Shown here: positions 41,100-52,821 of the stretch, one piece after another | How positions within the stretch are numbered: the stretch's first letter is position 1 | How the letters are laid out: the number at the start of each line of letters is the position of its first letter | Assembly (NCBI RefSeq): GCF_902686445.1 | Contig: NC_062223.1 | Location: forward strand, 60,876,998-60,940,997 | Reading direction: 5' to 3' | Length of the DNA: 64,000 nt | From: Sciurus carolinensis | Taxonomy: Eukaryota; Chordata; Mammalia; Rodentia; Sciuridae | The notes under the pieces: generated by a model | What the model was told of the DNA's origin: nothing | Database searches by the model: none | Seen by the model: only the letters and a program-made list of their open reading frames with translations | Made by a program: the position numbers and the translations under genes

Positions 41100-42180
41100 T
41101 CTTAAAGGCTAAAACCTTTGGGGAATCTCTAATACTATCAAAAGTAGAATCTCTAAGTATTTAAAACAAGATATTTCTATGATAGTGTGCTTTGAAGATA
41201 CCAACAAATAATAAGTCAAATTTAGTGAGACTTCTGAAAATAGGATTTTAATGGAAGAATTCTATTATATTGTTTTGAAATTGGTATTCATAATTTTTTT
41301 ACTGATTTGCATATTGTTGCAATAAATATAGACTTTTTTCTACTGAAGATGTATTAAAATCTTGTTGAAATGGATCATAACTTATATACAAAGCTGCTGA
41401 AATTATATTAAAATCTATTTTTCTTACATGTATGCTGTGTGCTTGGTGAAGCATATTGGCTTTTGTGAGTTATTTGAAATTTTTCTCATCTCCACTGATA
41501 GCAGATGGGAAAGTTGATCATTCTATCTTTCCTTCATCTAACTGTCAACAGGGCAGCTTCCTAGTTTGAGTACTATTTTTCATTGTATTTAATACACGTT
41601 TTTATGTGTGCATTTCTCATTGTGTTTAATATAGATTTTGTGTATTTAACTATGTGTCAGAGAGAGGCAAACATGCACACAGTAAAGACACAGAGAGAAA
41701 CTGAGAGATTAAACCTTTTAAGAAAAATACTAAAGTGAGTAAAATTCTATTTTTTTCCTGCAAAGTAAATAAAAACTCAGAGAAAGAGATTGAACCACTG
41801 TTTGCATTTATGAACAGGTATCTAACATTTTCTTTGATATCCTAAATTCACACCAGCTAGGCTTTCTGGGCATAAAATGATACCATCCTAGCATACACAA
41901 AGTACCTTAGAGTCTCTTATCCTAGATTAGAGGTCCAGGAAAGAAACTTACCAAAGTTGCAAAAGTATACAGGTCTAACATAAGAGGGTGACTTTAACAA
42001 AGGGGATTTCAAGATCTCCTGAGATACTTTGTAACTTTTAGAAGAAAGTTACAAATTCCTTTGTTTAGAGTATTGCTTTTTGACTTTGGCATGAAAGGTT
42101 CTTGAACAACTCTGGCCACTGATGTCATGAAACCAAAATAAATGTGATAGATGTAGCTTGTTAGACCCAAACTGGCTCCA
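41100..42180. other. Intron sequence without recognised elements
   Basis: No gene or nameable repeat. Confidence 0.4.
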
Positions 42181-42184
42181 AATT

Positions 42185-42600
42185 TCTGAATAATAGGGAA
42201 ATGCAAATTAGATAGGAACAATAAGATATCATTCAGACAGGCAAAAAAATTAAGAGTGAGGAATTGCAATTCTCATAAACTATGGTAGGAGTATGATTTT
42301 TTTCAGCTATTCTGAAAACAGTTTAGCTGAAGTTATCAAAGATGAAAATGCATGCACTCTGTGAATTAGCAACCCGAATTTTATGTTTGTATATTTATCT
42401 CCTAAAGGAACTCTTACACATATATAAGAATGTTACAGTAACATTGTTTATAATAGTAGTCAAAATATAGAAGCAGTTATAATATGGAAAAAAGCAGTCA
42501 AATAAACAAGAACTATACATATTAACATGTATGCATTTAAAAACATGATATAAAATGAAAGATACAAAATTATATATCTAGTATATAATTTATATAAGCT
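42185..42600 (+). mobile_element. Old L1 3' fragment, sense
   Basis: aaatgcaaattagataggaa, then ttctgaaaacagtttagc, then acattgtttataatagtagt: the C-terminal ORF2/3' order of ancient L1s, strongly diverged. Confidence 0.65.
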
Positions 42601-42960
42601 GAAAACATAAAATAGTACTAGAGATAATTGCATATAAACTAATACATAGTATGTAGTATAAAACATGTACTGAATTGACAAATGCTAAATTTAGTCTATT
42701 AAATATTAAAACAAAACAAAATCAGGATCTGTCTCAGGAGCACAGGCAACAACCAGATAAATGTTATCATCTGGTATTAGAGTCACCAGTTTTTCTCAAA
42801 CTATCCATGGTGCTCTTTGCTTCACCAACAGAAGTTCTCAGTTGTTTTAGCCTCCTTAAAGTGTCTGTTTAGTGTGTCTGTTGGCCTCTCCCTGATTTCC
42901 TGTCACAGGATGAGTGAGGATATCTGAGTCTTGAGTCAGTTGGAGGAGGTTCTGTCCACA

Positions 42961-42993
42961 AAAAAAAAATAATAATAATAATAATAATAATAG
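42961..42993. repeat. (AAT)n microsatellite
   Basis: A-run followed by about eight aat units. Confidence 0.92.
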
Positions 42994-43974
42994 CACCTGG
43001 GTTGGGACCCTACAAATCCCAACCGTTTTTCATTTATTTATATTTTCATTAACTCCACTTACCTAGCAAACTTTTTAAGTGATGATTTTATATGCTGGGT
43101 ATTAGAGATAAAAGATGACTAAGAAATGGACCTATTGGGAGCCCACAGTGTACAGTAGCATGCACAGACAATTGTAGCAATTGTTTTTAGTTCATGCTTT
43201 CAAAGATGCTTAAAAGGAATTGATTAAAACATTATTTTCCCTTCAAAATAAATGAACAAATAAATATTGTTCTCAAAGAACAATAATGATTTACATGTGT
43301 AGATCAGTGTCACATTTTCTCCAGTATCTTAAATGCCTAACAGCTAGGGTCAATATTTCTATTTCTAACCCAGACTTCTTGCTTGAGCTTCAAATTTATA
43401 TGCCCAGTTTTCAGATGTATGTTTCTATTCGAAATTTTTAAATTGAGCATGTCTAAAAAGGAACTTCCAATTTTTCCTTCCCAGATTACTGCACTTAAAA
43501 ATTTTCCCAACTCAGGAAATGACAACTCTGTCTCAGGTGCTCAGGTCAAACTTGAAATTAACCATGATTCCTCCTTATGGATATATTGTCTTTTTGTTCC
43601 TCCCTAATCCACCTAAACTTGCTCTGTGCTCTGGGAGTCCAATTATTAGTGGCTCCACAGGTGATTGGCTTCTAGTTGAGTTGGATTTATGGGAGACAAT
43701 GAGAAGTCTGGGAGGACAGTGAGGTGGGTGTCTTCTCCCTCCTCTGGGCTCTCTCTTTCATTTCCAAATTGCTGTGGCTTGGTTGTGAGCTTTCATGACC
43801 CTCTTCCAGCAGCTACATTCTCTAGGTCCCAGGAACCACCTTTCTCTCCACTTATCCTTCAGGCTTAAGGATAGTTGAGTTTTATCCTATAACTAGCTTC
43901 TGAATACACCAGTATCCCTTGGATTCCTTAAATCCTGCCAAATATCTTCATAAATATTTTCTTTATTTAACTGT

Positions 43975-44150
43975 GTTCAAAAGTATCTGATTTGAATGTG
44001 CCATCACTTTAGTGGAGCCACTGATATCTCTTGCCTGAATTATTGTAGTAGCAGCCTCCATGCCGCTGTCTCTAGTCTGTTTTCCACACAGAAGCCAGAC
44101 TTGACCTATAAAACTGTAAGGTAAATCACATCACTCCTTTGCTGAAAAAA
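43975..44150 (+). mobile_element. L2 fragment
   Basis: ttgcctgaattattgtagta, cagcctccatgccg, ttttccacacagaagccaga, aaatcacatcactcctttgc: matches the remembered L2 ORF region. It is cut off by the microsatellite and SINE on its right. Confidence 0.65.
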
Positions 44151-44156
44151 CCTTGC

Positions 44157-44196
44157 GCGTGTGTATGTGTATGTGTGTGTGTGTGTGTGTGTGTGT
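44157..44196. repeat. (GT)n microsatellite at a SINE tail
   Basis: tgtgtatgtgtatgtgtgtg and pure GT, directly left of a minus-strand SINE. Confidence 0.93.
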
Positions 44197-44401
44197 ATTT
44201 TTGGTACTGGGTATTTTGGGTACTAGGGATTGAACCCAAGGGTGCTTAATAACTGAGCCACATCCCTAGCCTTTTTTATTTTTTATTTTGAGACAGGGTC
44301 TCCCTAAATTGGTTAGGTCCTTGCTAAATTTCTGGCCCTACACTGACTTTTGAATTTGCAGTCCTCCTGCCTCAGCTTCCTGAGCCACTGGGATTATAGG
44401 C
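44197..44401 (-). mobile_element. B1-dID dimeric SINE, 5' end missing
   Basis: Minus strand: ID half (ctagggattgaacccaaggg) with a duplicated 'ggtactgggtattttggg' lead, linker, B1 half to ctgggattatagg. The last part of B1 (the element's 5' end) is missing. Confidence 0.88.
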
Positions 44402-44593
44402 TGAGGGCCTCATACATTTAAAGTACTTTATAATAAATAGCTCTATAAGGCCAAAACCTTTTGAATATATCATAATAAAAACAGCTACAAGACAGAGATT
44501 ACTAAAATTTATGCTCATAAATAGCAATTTAACTGAAGGAAGTTGTCCATAAATCAGGTGCTAAGCAGCTTTATCATACCTTATATATACAAT

Positions 44594-44705
44594 TTTTCTT
44601 TTCTTTTTTTTTTTTTGTTTTGTTTTTTGCGGTGCTGGGGATCGAACCCAGGGCCTTAGTGCTTGCAAGGCAAGCACTCTACTGACTGAGCTATCTTCCC
44701 AGCCC
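44594..44705 (-). mobile_element. ID SINE, young
   Basis: T-rich tail then gcggtgctggggatcgaacc to gagctatcttcccagccc. It still has the CpG in gatcgaacc, a sign of youth. Flanked by similar t/c-rich sequence, so the TSD is hard to define. Confidence 0.92.
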
Positions 44706-45047
44706 TTCTTTCTTTTTCTTTTTTTTTTTTTTTTAATCAAGCATGTTTCACATCAGGAATTCTCATTTAAAAATAAAAAATTAAATCAGATTTAAATTTT
44801 CAGCTAATATTAAATAACTATGATGAATCTCAGAAGGTTTATCTTGGATTATTTTTCAAAATTTGAATTTCACAGAATATTTTTCAAAGAGTTCTGTATC
44901 AAGAGACTAGCTAGACAAGATAGAAACTTCCCTTGTGAATATGTTTTACTTTGTTGACATAATATAAAAGTTACGGAGTCTAAATGAATATGCTGAAACC
45001 CTTGTAGATTACCTTAGGTTTGTCATTGGATTTGGAAAAAGTTGTTT

Positions 45048-45050
45048 CTT

Positions 45051-45083
<33 letters not shown>

Positions 45084-45155
45084 GGCAGTGCTGGGGATTG
45101 AACCCAGGGCCTTGTGCTTGAAAGGCAAGCACTCTACTGAGCTACATCCCCAGCC
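45048..45155 (-). mobile_element. ID SINE, young, with TSD
   Basis: T-rich tail (about 36 bp), then gcagtgctggggattgaacc to ctacatccccagcc. TSD tggaaaaagttgttt (45033-45047) and tggaaaaagttattt (45156-45170), one mismatch. It lacks a few bases (ctactgagcta in place of ctactgactgagcta). Confidence 0.94.
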
Positions 45156-45269
45156 TGGAAAAAGTTATTTTTAAGACAAAAAAAAAAAAAAAAGTACTTA
45201 TTGAACTTCCAGTATGTGTCAAGCATTTTACCAGGTATTTTTACCTGTGTTTTAAAATTCTTTGAAATG

Positions 45270-46170
45270 GTTTTATTGTGCTATAATTCACAAACCATAA
45301 AGTTCATCCTTTTATTTTTAGTGTATTAGGCAGCTAGAACCGCAATCAATTTCAGAACATAACTCTCGAACACTACTCTTTAGCAGCCACCTCCATTTTA
45401 TCCTAACCCCTAAACAACCACTAATCTACTTTCTGTCTCTATAGATTTGCCTATTCTGAACATTTCTTGAAAATGGAATTATATTATATATGGGCTTTTG
45501 TGACTGACTTCTTCCACTTAGCTCAATGTTGTCAAGGCTCATTCGTGTTTTAGCTTGTATCAGTACAGTTTTGGATTTTGGAATATTTGCTTATACAAAA
45601 TGAGATACCTTGGGAATAGGACCCAACTCTAAACAAAAAATTATTTATATTTTATACACACCTTATACATATAGCCTGCAGGTAATTGTATACAATATTT
45701 TTTGTGTGCCTGTGTTTTGACTGGGACACATCATTTGAAGTCAGGTGTGGAATATTCCATGTGTGAGGATATTGGTGCTCAAAAAATTTCAGATTTTGAA
45801 GCATTTCAGATTATAGATTTTTGGATTAGGAATGCTCAATCTATACTGCATTCATTTTTATTGCCAAATAATATTTCACTCTGTTGATATATAACACATT
45901 TTATTTGCCAGTTCATCAATTGATGGATATGCATTGTTTCCATTTTTTGACCTATTTTGACTAACACTGCTAGGAACATTTTTGTACAATTTTTTGTGTG
46001 TGGATATATTTTTTTCGTTTCTCCTTGGTATAAATACATAGGGATAGAATTACAGGGTCATACGGACTGCTTTCCAAAGCAGCTATACTATTTTGCATTC
46101 CTGTCACCAGTGTATGTGTGTTACATTCCTCCATATACTCTTTTATTTAAGAACATTGAAAACATATATT
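45270..46170 (-). mobile_element. Ancient L1 (L1M type) 3' end, split by a DNA transposon
   Basis: Minus strand: 3'UTR (accactaatctactttctgt; cacttagctcaatgttgtca), then, after an inserted DNA transposon, ORF2 C-terminus (cagttcatcaattgatggat; ttccaaagcagctatactat). Order matches old mammalian L1s. Confidence 0.82.
45573..45838. mobile_element. Tigger-like (TcMar) nonautonomous DNA transposon, nested in L1
   Basis: ttttggaatatttgcttata, ataatt and acaccttatacatatagcct, then attttggattaggaatgctc ending in ctatactg. This is the remembered sequence of a common mammalian Tigger-derived MER element. It begins with cag beside a TA (tcagta|cag) and ends with ctg, the expected CAG...CTG termini. The L1 continues on both sides. 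Confidence 0.6.
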
Positions 46171-46199
46171 TAGCAATATTTAACAATAATTCCTCTAGA

Positions 46200-46335
46200 A
46201 AGATATAAATCTTATTTTATGTGGAAAAACTAAGGTTCAGAAAAAGTAGAAATAATTTGTCCAAAACCTCAAAGCATAGTAAATGTTAGAGCTAGTTTTC
46301 AAACTCAATTCTAATTTAAAGCCCACACTTTTCAT
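46200..46335 (-). mobile_element. MIR SINE fragment
   Basis: Reverse MIR order: aaactaaggttcagaaaaag, ataatttgtccaaaacctc, gagctagttttcaaactcaa. Confidence 0.7.
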
Positions 46336-46339
46336 TCAT

Positions 46340-48335
46340 TCTAAAATTGTGTTTAGTTTTTCCAGAAATATTTTTGAGGATCGTTTACGTTCAGCACATA
46401 TTTGAATGTCTATTATGACTTGGTAATTGGAGAAACAGTTAACTGTTTATTCAGACTACTGAGACTAGTGACTCAGAATCACTTACATATAGGAGAGCAA
46501 TTTGCAAATTCTTAAATCTCTTTTAATGATAAAAAATTAACGAAGACCTCAAAAAATTTTGATTTTGTGGCTATGTCTATTGATGGTACATAGTATTAAA
46601 AATTAAAAAAATTAAAACATTTAATAATTCATTAAAATAGCAATAAAACTTATTAAACAAATATCACAACTTATACAAAAATAACTTGAAAGAATGGCAT
46701 TAATTTACATTTTTTCAAATTTCTTTAATGTCAAGCTCAATAGAAGATTGAATTCTCATATATGTTTTTGTATTCAATCCATTGTAATGTTATTTTAATT
46801 TGAAGTATGTGAAGCACCATACATGTATATATTAGAAAATGAAATATTTCAATGGCATTTTCCAGATGATTGTGTTTTCTCTTTTTATTATATCAAAATT
46901 TTAAAATAGTGTAAAGGTTAATTATAATTATAATTGTAATCTAAAACATAATGACTTCTTCATATTTTATTACATTACATGAAGTCCATTGGTCTAACTT
47001 ATACTTTGAATGGTTCTTTTACCAGTGCATGATTTTATAATATCTTATTGTGGTCATTTGGAAAATGTTGGATTTCTGAGGTTAACAGTGTTTCTAAATA
47101 GTGTTATATTTCCTGATAAAATCATTTTAAAAAATCACATCTATTAATATAATTTGTTAATTTGAAAAATCAGATTTTGTTATTGATAATACATACTATT
47201 GTTTTAATTGATTTAAAAAGCTTGTTTCATGTTATTGTCCTGGAAAATATTTTTTAAAGATCAAGTCTGAATAACCATTCTTTGTCTGTCAGTCATTCTT
47301 TCAAGTACAAATGATGTTTTATGGAAAAGGCTGCCAGTTCGGATCTCAAAGAATCAAATCTTTTCCTCAAGACAGCCACTGTATTTTGGTATGCAGCAAA
47401 AATATTTTATTTGTATTTCTCATTTGGGTATGCATATTATTTTGTGAAGTTTACTCCAAGCTGAGATTTAATAAAGTTAATATTTTTCTTACCACTTCAT
47501 CAAGTATTTTTAAGTGAAATGACATTTAAAAAAAAATGCAAGTGCGTGATCACAAAAGGCTTCATGTTCACCAGTACAGTTCATATCATTGCCTTAATTT
47601 GTGCTACAGCACCAGCAGTTTCACCCACCATTACTTTTGCACCATTAGGACAAATGCCAATATAGTGAAAAAGACAAAAAATCCAGGTAATATTATGAAA
47701 ATGGTTGTATGCATATAATTTATGTGTGTGACTGTGTTATATTCATACTCCAATAGTGCCCACAATACTTTTTGGAATGCATAAAAGTTGAATGTATGAA
47801 AGTTGACTGATAGCTGTACCTGTAATGGCAGTGCATGATGTAGGAATTCTAAGAAAATTAAATATTTATTTTCAAAGTTTCATTGACTATTATAAAATGC
47901 CTATATGATTGTTTAAAATATTAAAAGAAGAAAATTTATTTAAAAATATTCTAATTTCAAGTTCTATTCTCTTAACTTTGAGTGACCTTTACTAGAAGTA
48001 ATATTTTCATGTTAGGAAGAAGAAACTTAATAAAAAAGTTAACCTTGAACAAGATACCATGTTATTCTTAATAACTTCAAGAATTGTACAATATCATTTA
48101 TCAGTGTTGATCATTATACATCACCATAAAAACATATTAAAAAACAAAATTATCTCTTTAGTCTGCATCTGCTAGCTTCACTGCATATGCCACAGACAAC
48201 CACCATTGGTATGCAAATGTGTATGAAATACATTTCTATACATATTCCATTTTATAAAAATTGGGTTTAAAAATATATATAAACTCCTTTTATTAAAAAG
48301 TTTAACTTAGACTATATTTATCTCATTTTGGGGGA
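46340..48335. other. Intron sequence without recognised elements
   Basis: Very AT-rich; short frames only, no recognisable gene or named repeat. Confidence 0.45.
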
Positions 48336-48339
48336 CAAT

Positions 48340-48420
48340 ATTTTTATTTGTTCATTAACCTCCAGAATGTAGAACAGTACATAGAAATAACAGTAAATAT
48401 TTGTTAAATGAATCAATTCT
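48340..48420 (+). mobile_element. L2 3' end fragment
   Basis: cagtaaatatttgttaaatg then aatcaattc, the L2 3' terminus. Confidence 0.55.
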
Positions 48421-48506
48421 TTTTATTACCTTAAGTGCTGTCTACATGTTATTCCTATCTGTCAATAATTTTTAATCTCTTCTACTGACAAACATTTGTT
48501 TTGCTG

Positions 48507-48612
48507 CTTCTTTCTTTCTTTCTTTCCTTTCTCTCTTTCTTTCTTTCTTTCTTTCCTTTCTTTCTTTCTTTCTCTCTCTCTCTTTCCTTCCTTCCTTCCT
48601 TCCTTCCTTCCT

Positions 48613-48675
<63 letters not shown>

Positions 48676-48729
48676 CTCTTTCTCTCTTTCTCTCTTTCTC
48701 TCTTTCTCTCTTTCTCTCTTTCTTTCTGG
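48507..48729. repeat. (TTTC)n/(TTCC)n/(TC)n pyrimidine tract, 223 bases
   Basis: Uninterrupted pyrimidines on the + (SOX6 sense) strand, in blocks of tttc, ttcc and tttctc units. The long Lys/Arg/Glu or Ser/Phe/Leu frames through it are low-complexity artefacts. Confidence 0.97.
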
Positions 48730-48793
48730 CTTTGAACTCTTGATCCTCCTACTTCAGCTACTGGGATTACAGGCATACACCACAGTGCCAGCT
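48730..48793 (-). mobile_element. B1 half of a SINE (remnant)
   Basis: gctttgaactcttgatcctc to gggattacaggcatacacca. Only the B1 part remains; the ID half and linker are replaced by the pyrimidine tract. Confidence 0.8.
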
Positions 48794-48799
48794 AGTTTT

Positions 48800-49310
48800 T
48801 TGCTTTTGAAGTAGTACTACAGTTGAAAGAAGGATGGAAGAGTGTTTTAGGTGATGCAAACAGCATAGATATGACCTGGAAGCATGAGAGAGAAATGACT
48901 TTTATGAGGAATTTGATATTTTCAGTGAAAATATTGTGTGCATGTATGTGCCCTTGTAGTTGGGGTGGGAGAGGGCTAAGGTTAGACAACAGAAGTGAGA
49001 GATGAAGCTAGCTGGGTAAGCAAGGGCATGTTCAGAAAGTGTCATATAATTATGTTAAAGAGCCTGGACCATATTAGTGGAGTGCCATTGATGAGTTTAA
49101 ACTGGGGGAGCGACATAATCATATCTACCATGCCTGTGTTCCCAGTTTTCAAGAGGTTGGAAGAAAGTGATGTTTTATAGTCACTGAAAGTGTCTGTGAT
49201 TATAGACTTTATCAAATGTTGAGAATAAAATAAATAATAATATTCTGTACTATGCAACTTCTATTTTTCATTGTTAAACTCTACAATGGATTTTCAAAGA
49301 GACATATGAT
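48800..49310. other. Intron sequence without recognised elements
   Basis: Slightly less AT-rich; short frames on both strands, no gene recognised. Confidence 0.4.
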
Positions 49311-49317
49311 CATAATG

Positions 49318-49558
49318 GCAAGTATTTACTGAGTGCTTACTATGTGAAGGCACTCTACTAAGAATGTCATATGAATTAATTTGTAAACAAATTATAACCC
49401 CCTATAGAAATAACCCCTTATTACTATTATAGTTTTATAAAAGAGATCAATACTACTAAAATTACAGCCACAGAGAGTGGGAGAAAGCTAAGAATTAAAA
49501 TGAGGCAATCTGACTCCAGAGCTCATACTTTTAAACACTTCACCACACTATTGCCTCA
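49318..49558 (-). mobile_element. MIR SINE, nearly full length
   Basis: Reverse MIR order: actgagtgcttactatgtga, ggcactctactaag, ggcaatctgactccagagct, cacttcaccacactattgcc. Confidence 0.9.
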
Positions 49559-49944
49559 ATCTGATTATTATTAAAATATGAAAACTCAGTGAATTACACA
49601 TAAAACTGTAGTAAGTCAAATAACTAAAAGTTATCTTTTCTCATTTACAGAATGGTATCACTTCACCTTCTATATTCTGCTTCTATTCCAGTAGCTTTTC
49701 TCTTATACATATAGAGATAAAAATAATATATTTTGTGAATTAGGGAGTTTGCTGACCAAACTGACATTAGTTTTAATATCACATATTATAAAAGAAACTG
49801 ATTTTAAAATACAGATTATTCAAAACTTATGTAAAAAATAATAATACCTGGAAAGTCAATGCTAGGACACATGTTAATATATAATGTTAACCTAATAAGT
49901 GTATGTATATGTATACATACAATATGTATTCATTCTTAGTTCTC

Positions 49945-49958
49945 AGTAATGTAAGTTT
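49945..49958. repeat. TSD of truncated L1, left copy
   Basis: agtaatgtaagttt; identical copy at 50365-50378. Confidence 0.9.
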
Positions 49959-50364
49959 TTAAAAATTTTTTACAGACTGCATTTTGATTCATTGTATGCA
50001 AATGGAGTACATCATTTTGTTTCTATGGTTGCACATGATGTAGATTCATACCATTTGTGTAATCATACATGTACATAGGGTAATGATGTCTGTCTCATTC
50101 TACCATTTTTTATACCCCCCTCCCTCTCATTTCCTTCTACATAATCTAAAGTTCCCCATTCTTCTCTTACTCCCCACCCTCCCACCCCCATTATATATCA
50201 GTCTCCATTTATCAGGGAAAACATTCAACCTTTGGTTTTTGGGATTGGCTTATTTCACTTAGCATGGTACTCTCCAATTCCATCCATTTATTTGAAAATG
50301 CCATAATAGTATTCTTTTTATGGCTGAATAATATTCCAGGGTGTATATATACCACAGTTTTTTT
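49959..50364 (-). mobile_element. 5'-truncated L1 (3'UTR and last part), with TSD
   Basis: Minus strand, about 406 bp: T-rich start, then 3'UTR (gtgtaatcatacatgtacat; cacttagcatggtactctcc) and a few bases of ORF2 end. Perfect 14-bp TSD on both sides. A standard target-primed insertion, related to but older than the L1 at 5594, and without its telomere-like block. Confidence 0.93.
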
Positions 50365-50509
50365 AGTAATGTAAGTTTGTGTGTGTGTGTGCTACCAAGA
50401 CATTAATGATCTTTATAGATACAGGCAAAATTGAACAATTTTAATAACATTAATATTGCAAAGAACCTGCACTCAAGGAATATTTCCAGAACTGTAATAC
50501 ACAAATAAA

Positions 50510-50632
50510 AGTGTCCTTATAGATGATCTAGTCCAACTACTCATTTTACAGATGGGTAAATGAAGGTCCAAAGAGTTACTTGCACAAGGTAGCAAAATGC
50601 AACCAGAACCCACATCTCTTGATTCACACACA
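50510..50632. mobile_element. Ancient mammalian SINE-like fragment, unclassified
   Basis: gatgatctagtccaactact, cattttacagatgggtaaat and acttgcacaaggtagc resemble common old mammalian repeats (MIR-related or similar). The family is not certain. Confidence 0.45.
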
Positions 50633-51344
50633 ACTTTTTTTGTAATAAAATATTTTATGTATTCTAAAATCTTACATTAGGCATCCTAAAAATTATGAGT
50701 ATCATGCTATTTTTGAGATTCTTATTTTATATTTTTCAGTCATTTTCTATATGCTAACACATCCTCACTAAATACATGCTTGTTTGATTTATCTTGTCTC
50801 ATTTTGTCTGTTAAACCTGTATTAACTCTCTGCAATTTTTGTACATTTCAAACATGCCACTGTTTTTTTAATTATATTTTTTGTTTTTATTTTGATTCTT
50901 TGTTTCTCAGGAACTCAGACTATTTTTCTTTATATAGCTGTGCTCTTATTTAAAGGAAATTAGAATCTGGAGAATCCCTCAAGGACTCCAGTTTTCAACC
51001 ACAGCCAATGAAATGCAAGGATTCTTGTGGCTCATAGAATATTCCAGTTGTTAAGTTTGATCAATGGGTGGGTACTGAAGTCTTTCAAAATCCATACATA
51101 ACTATTTTGACAATAAACAAACCCTGATTTGACATTTCTGAAAAAGTATCACTTAAATTATAATTAACCTCTCTAAAACAGCACACAGATGAAAATTCAC
51201 ATGCTGGTTGTAGAGTGAAATTCTTAGTATTATTGGGCAAGTTGTTCTTCAAATACTTTTCCATTGATTGCTTCTGTTATTTGACTGACAATCATTGTTA
51301 GATTACATGATAGACTTGGGAAATTGAAAATGTGCTGAAGAGTC

Positions 51345-51885
51345 AAAGTTTCTTCTTATCCACTTTGAGTTGACTTTTGCGCAGGGTGAGAGATAAATAT
51401 TGCTTCATTCTTCTACATGTGAATATCTAAGTTTTCCCGGTGTCATTTGTTAAAGACTATCTTTTCTCCAATGTAGGTTTTTGGCACCTTTGTCTTGTAT
51501 CAGATAACTGTATTTGTGGGTTTCTCTCTGTGTCTTCTACCCTGTTCCTTTGGTCTTCACATCTATTTAGATAACAGTACCATGCTGCTTTTGTTGCAAT
51601 AGCTCCATAGTATAATTTCAGGTCCAGTATTATAATACTTTCAGCATTGGTCTTTTTGCTTAGGATTGTTTTGTCTATTCCAGGTCTCTCTCTCTCTTTT
51701 TTTTTTTTTTCAAATAAATTTTAGTACTGTTTTTTCTAGTTCTGTGAAGAATGTCATTAATATTTTTATAGGGGTTTACTTTGGATCTGTATAATGCTTT
51801 TGGTTGTATGGCCATTTTGACAATATTAATTCTTTGTATCTAAGAACATGAGAGATCTTTCCATCTTCTGAGGTGTTTTTTTGAA
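51345..51885 (-). mobile_element. Old L1 ORF2 fragment, antisense
   Basis: atccactttgagttgacttt, tctccaatgtaggtttttgg, agtaccatgctgcttttgtt, atggccattttgacaatatt: ORF2 after the reverse-transcriptase core. A (TC)n/T-run sits at 51686-51710. Confidence 0.85.
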
Positions 51886-52004
51886 CGATTAACAAAATCA
51901 ACTATCTACCAAGAGATTTATAGTGGATTATTTCACCTTTTTTTTTTTTGGTTTTGTTTTGTTTTAAGAGGTGGCAGACATTCTTTTAATAAGAGTAGAA
52001 GGGG

Positions 52005-52165
52005 TTCTAGTTTGAGACTCAGGACTTCAGGTTCTAGTCCAGACTCTGCCACTAGCTAAGAAACTTTATGTGACATGAGGCATGTTACTTTGCCCTTCTG
52101 GCTTTTACTTCCTTGTTTATAAAACTTGGGTGTTGATTGAATGGACTCTAATTCTTTACAACATT
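52005..52165 (+). mobile_element. MIR-type SINE (MIR3-like)
   Basis: ttctagtccagactctgcca, ctagctaagaaacttta, then gttactttgcccttctggct: forward MIR order. Confidence 0.6.
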
Positions 52166-52400
52166 GGTTTTTTGATTCCATGATGATTTGGATAAGTATA
52201 CTTTTCAAAAAGGAATTTTTTGTATAAACACACTTACCTTGTTGATTTACAAAATCTAATAAACATAAGCATTACCTAATATGTGTATCATTTTTGTGCT
52301 ATCTATGATGCAAAATGCTGTCAATAGTTAGTAATGAGGTAGTTTTAAGGCTTAAAAAAACTTAAATGTATTTGAAATCAATTAATAGTATCTTTTGACT

Positions 52401-52814
52401 GCATTGTGTCTGAACTAGCTTCATTGCTGTGACCAAACTACCTGACAAGAACAACTTCAAGGAGGAAAATTTTATTTTGGCTCATGGTTTCAGAGGTGTC
52501 AGCCCATAGAGGGTTGACTCCATTTTTCTGGGTCCAAGGTGAACCAGAACATCATGGCAGAAGGGAAAGCTGCTCACCTGAGCCAGGAAGCAAAAAAGGG
52601 GCAAATGGCTGCAGGGAAGATGAATCCTTTGAGGGCATACCCTAGCGACCCACCTCCTCCAGCCATCTCCACCTACTTCAGTTGCCACCCAAGTAGTCTC
52701 CTCAAACTTGGATGGATTGATTATGCTATAGCTTTCATAATCTAATCATTTTACCTCTGAATATTCTTGCATTAACAAGAAGCTTTTGGGGGACACCTGA
52801 ACAAACCATAACAC
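52401..52814 (-). mobile_element. LTR-like element, MaLR type, with possible 7-bp TSD
   Basis: On the minus strand it begins tgttatggtttgttcaggtg and contains complements of 'gaggaaaattttattttggc' and 'ccaggaagcaaaaaagg', which recall MaLR-type LTRs of mammals. tttgact lies on both sides (52394-52400 and 52815-52821). MaLRs usually make 5-bp duplications, so ends are approximate. The short open frames on both strands here are not genes. Confidence 0.6.
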
Positions 52815-52821
52815 TTTGACT

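Noticed and set aside
44594..45155. tRNA-like sequences (box A/B) as possible tRNA genes
   Set aside because: They are ID SINEs derived from a tRNA-like RNA, with tails and TSDs, and do not fold as a complete tRNA.
48462..48776. 104-codon Lys/Arg/Glu-rich and 80-codon Ser/Phe/Leu frames
   Set aside because: Translation of the (TTTC)n/(TTCC)n tract in three frames.
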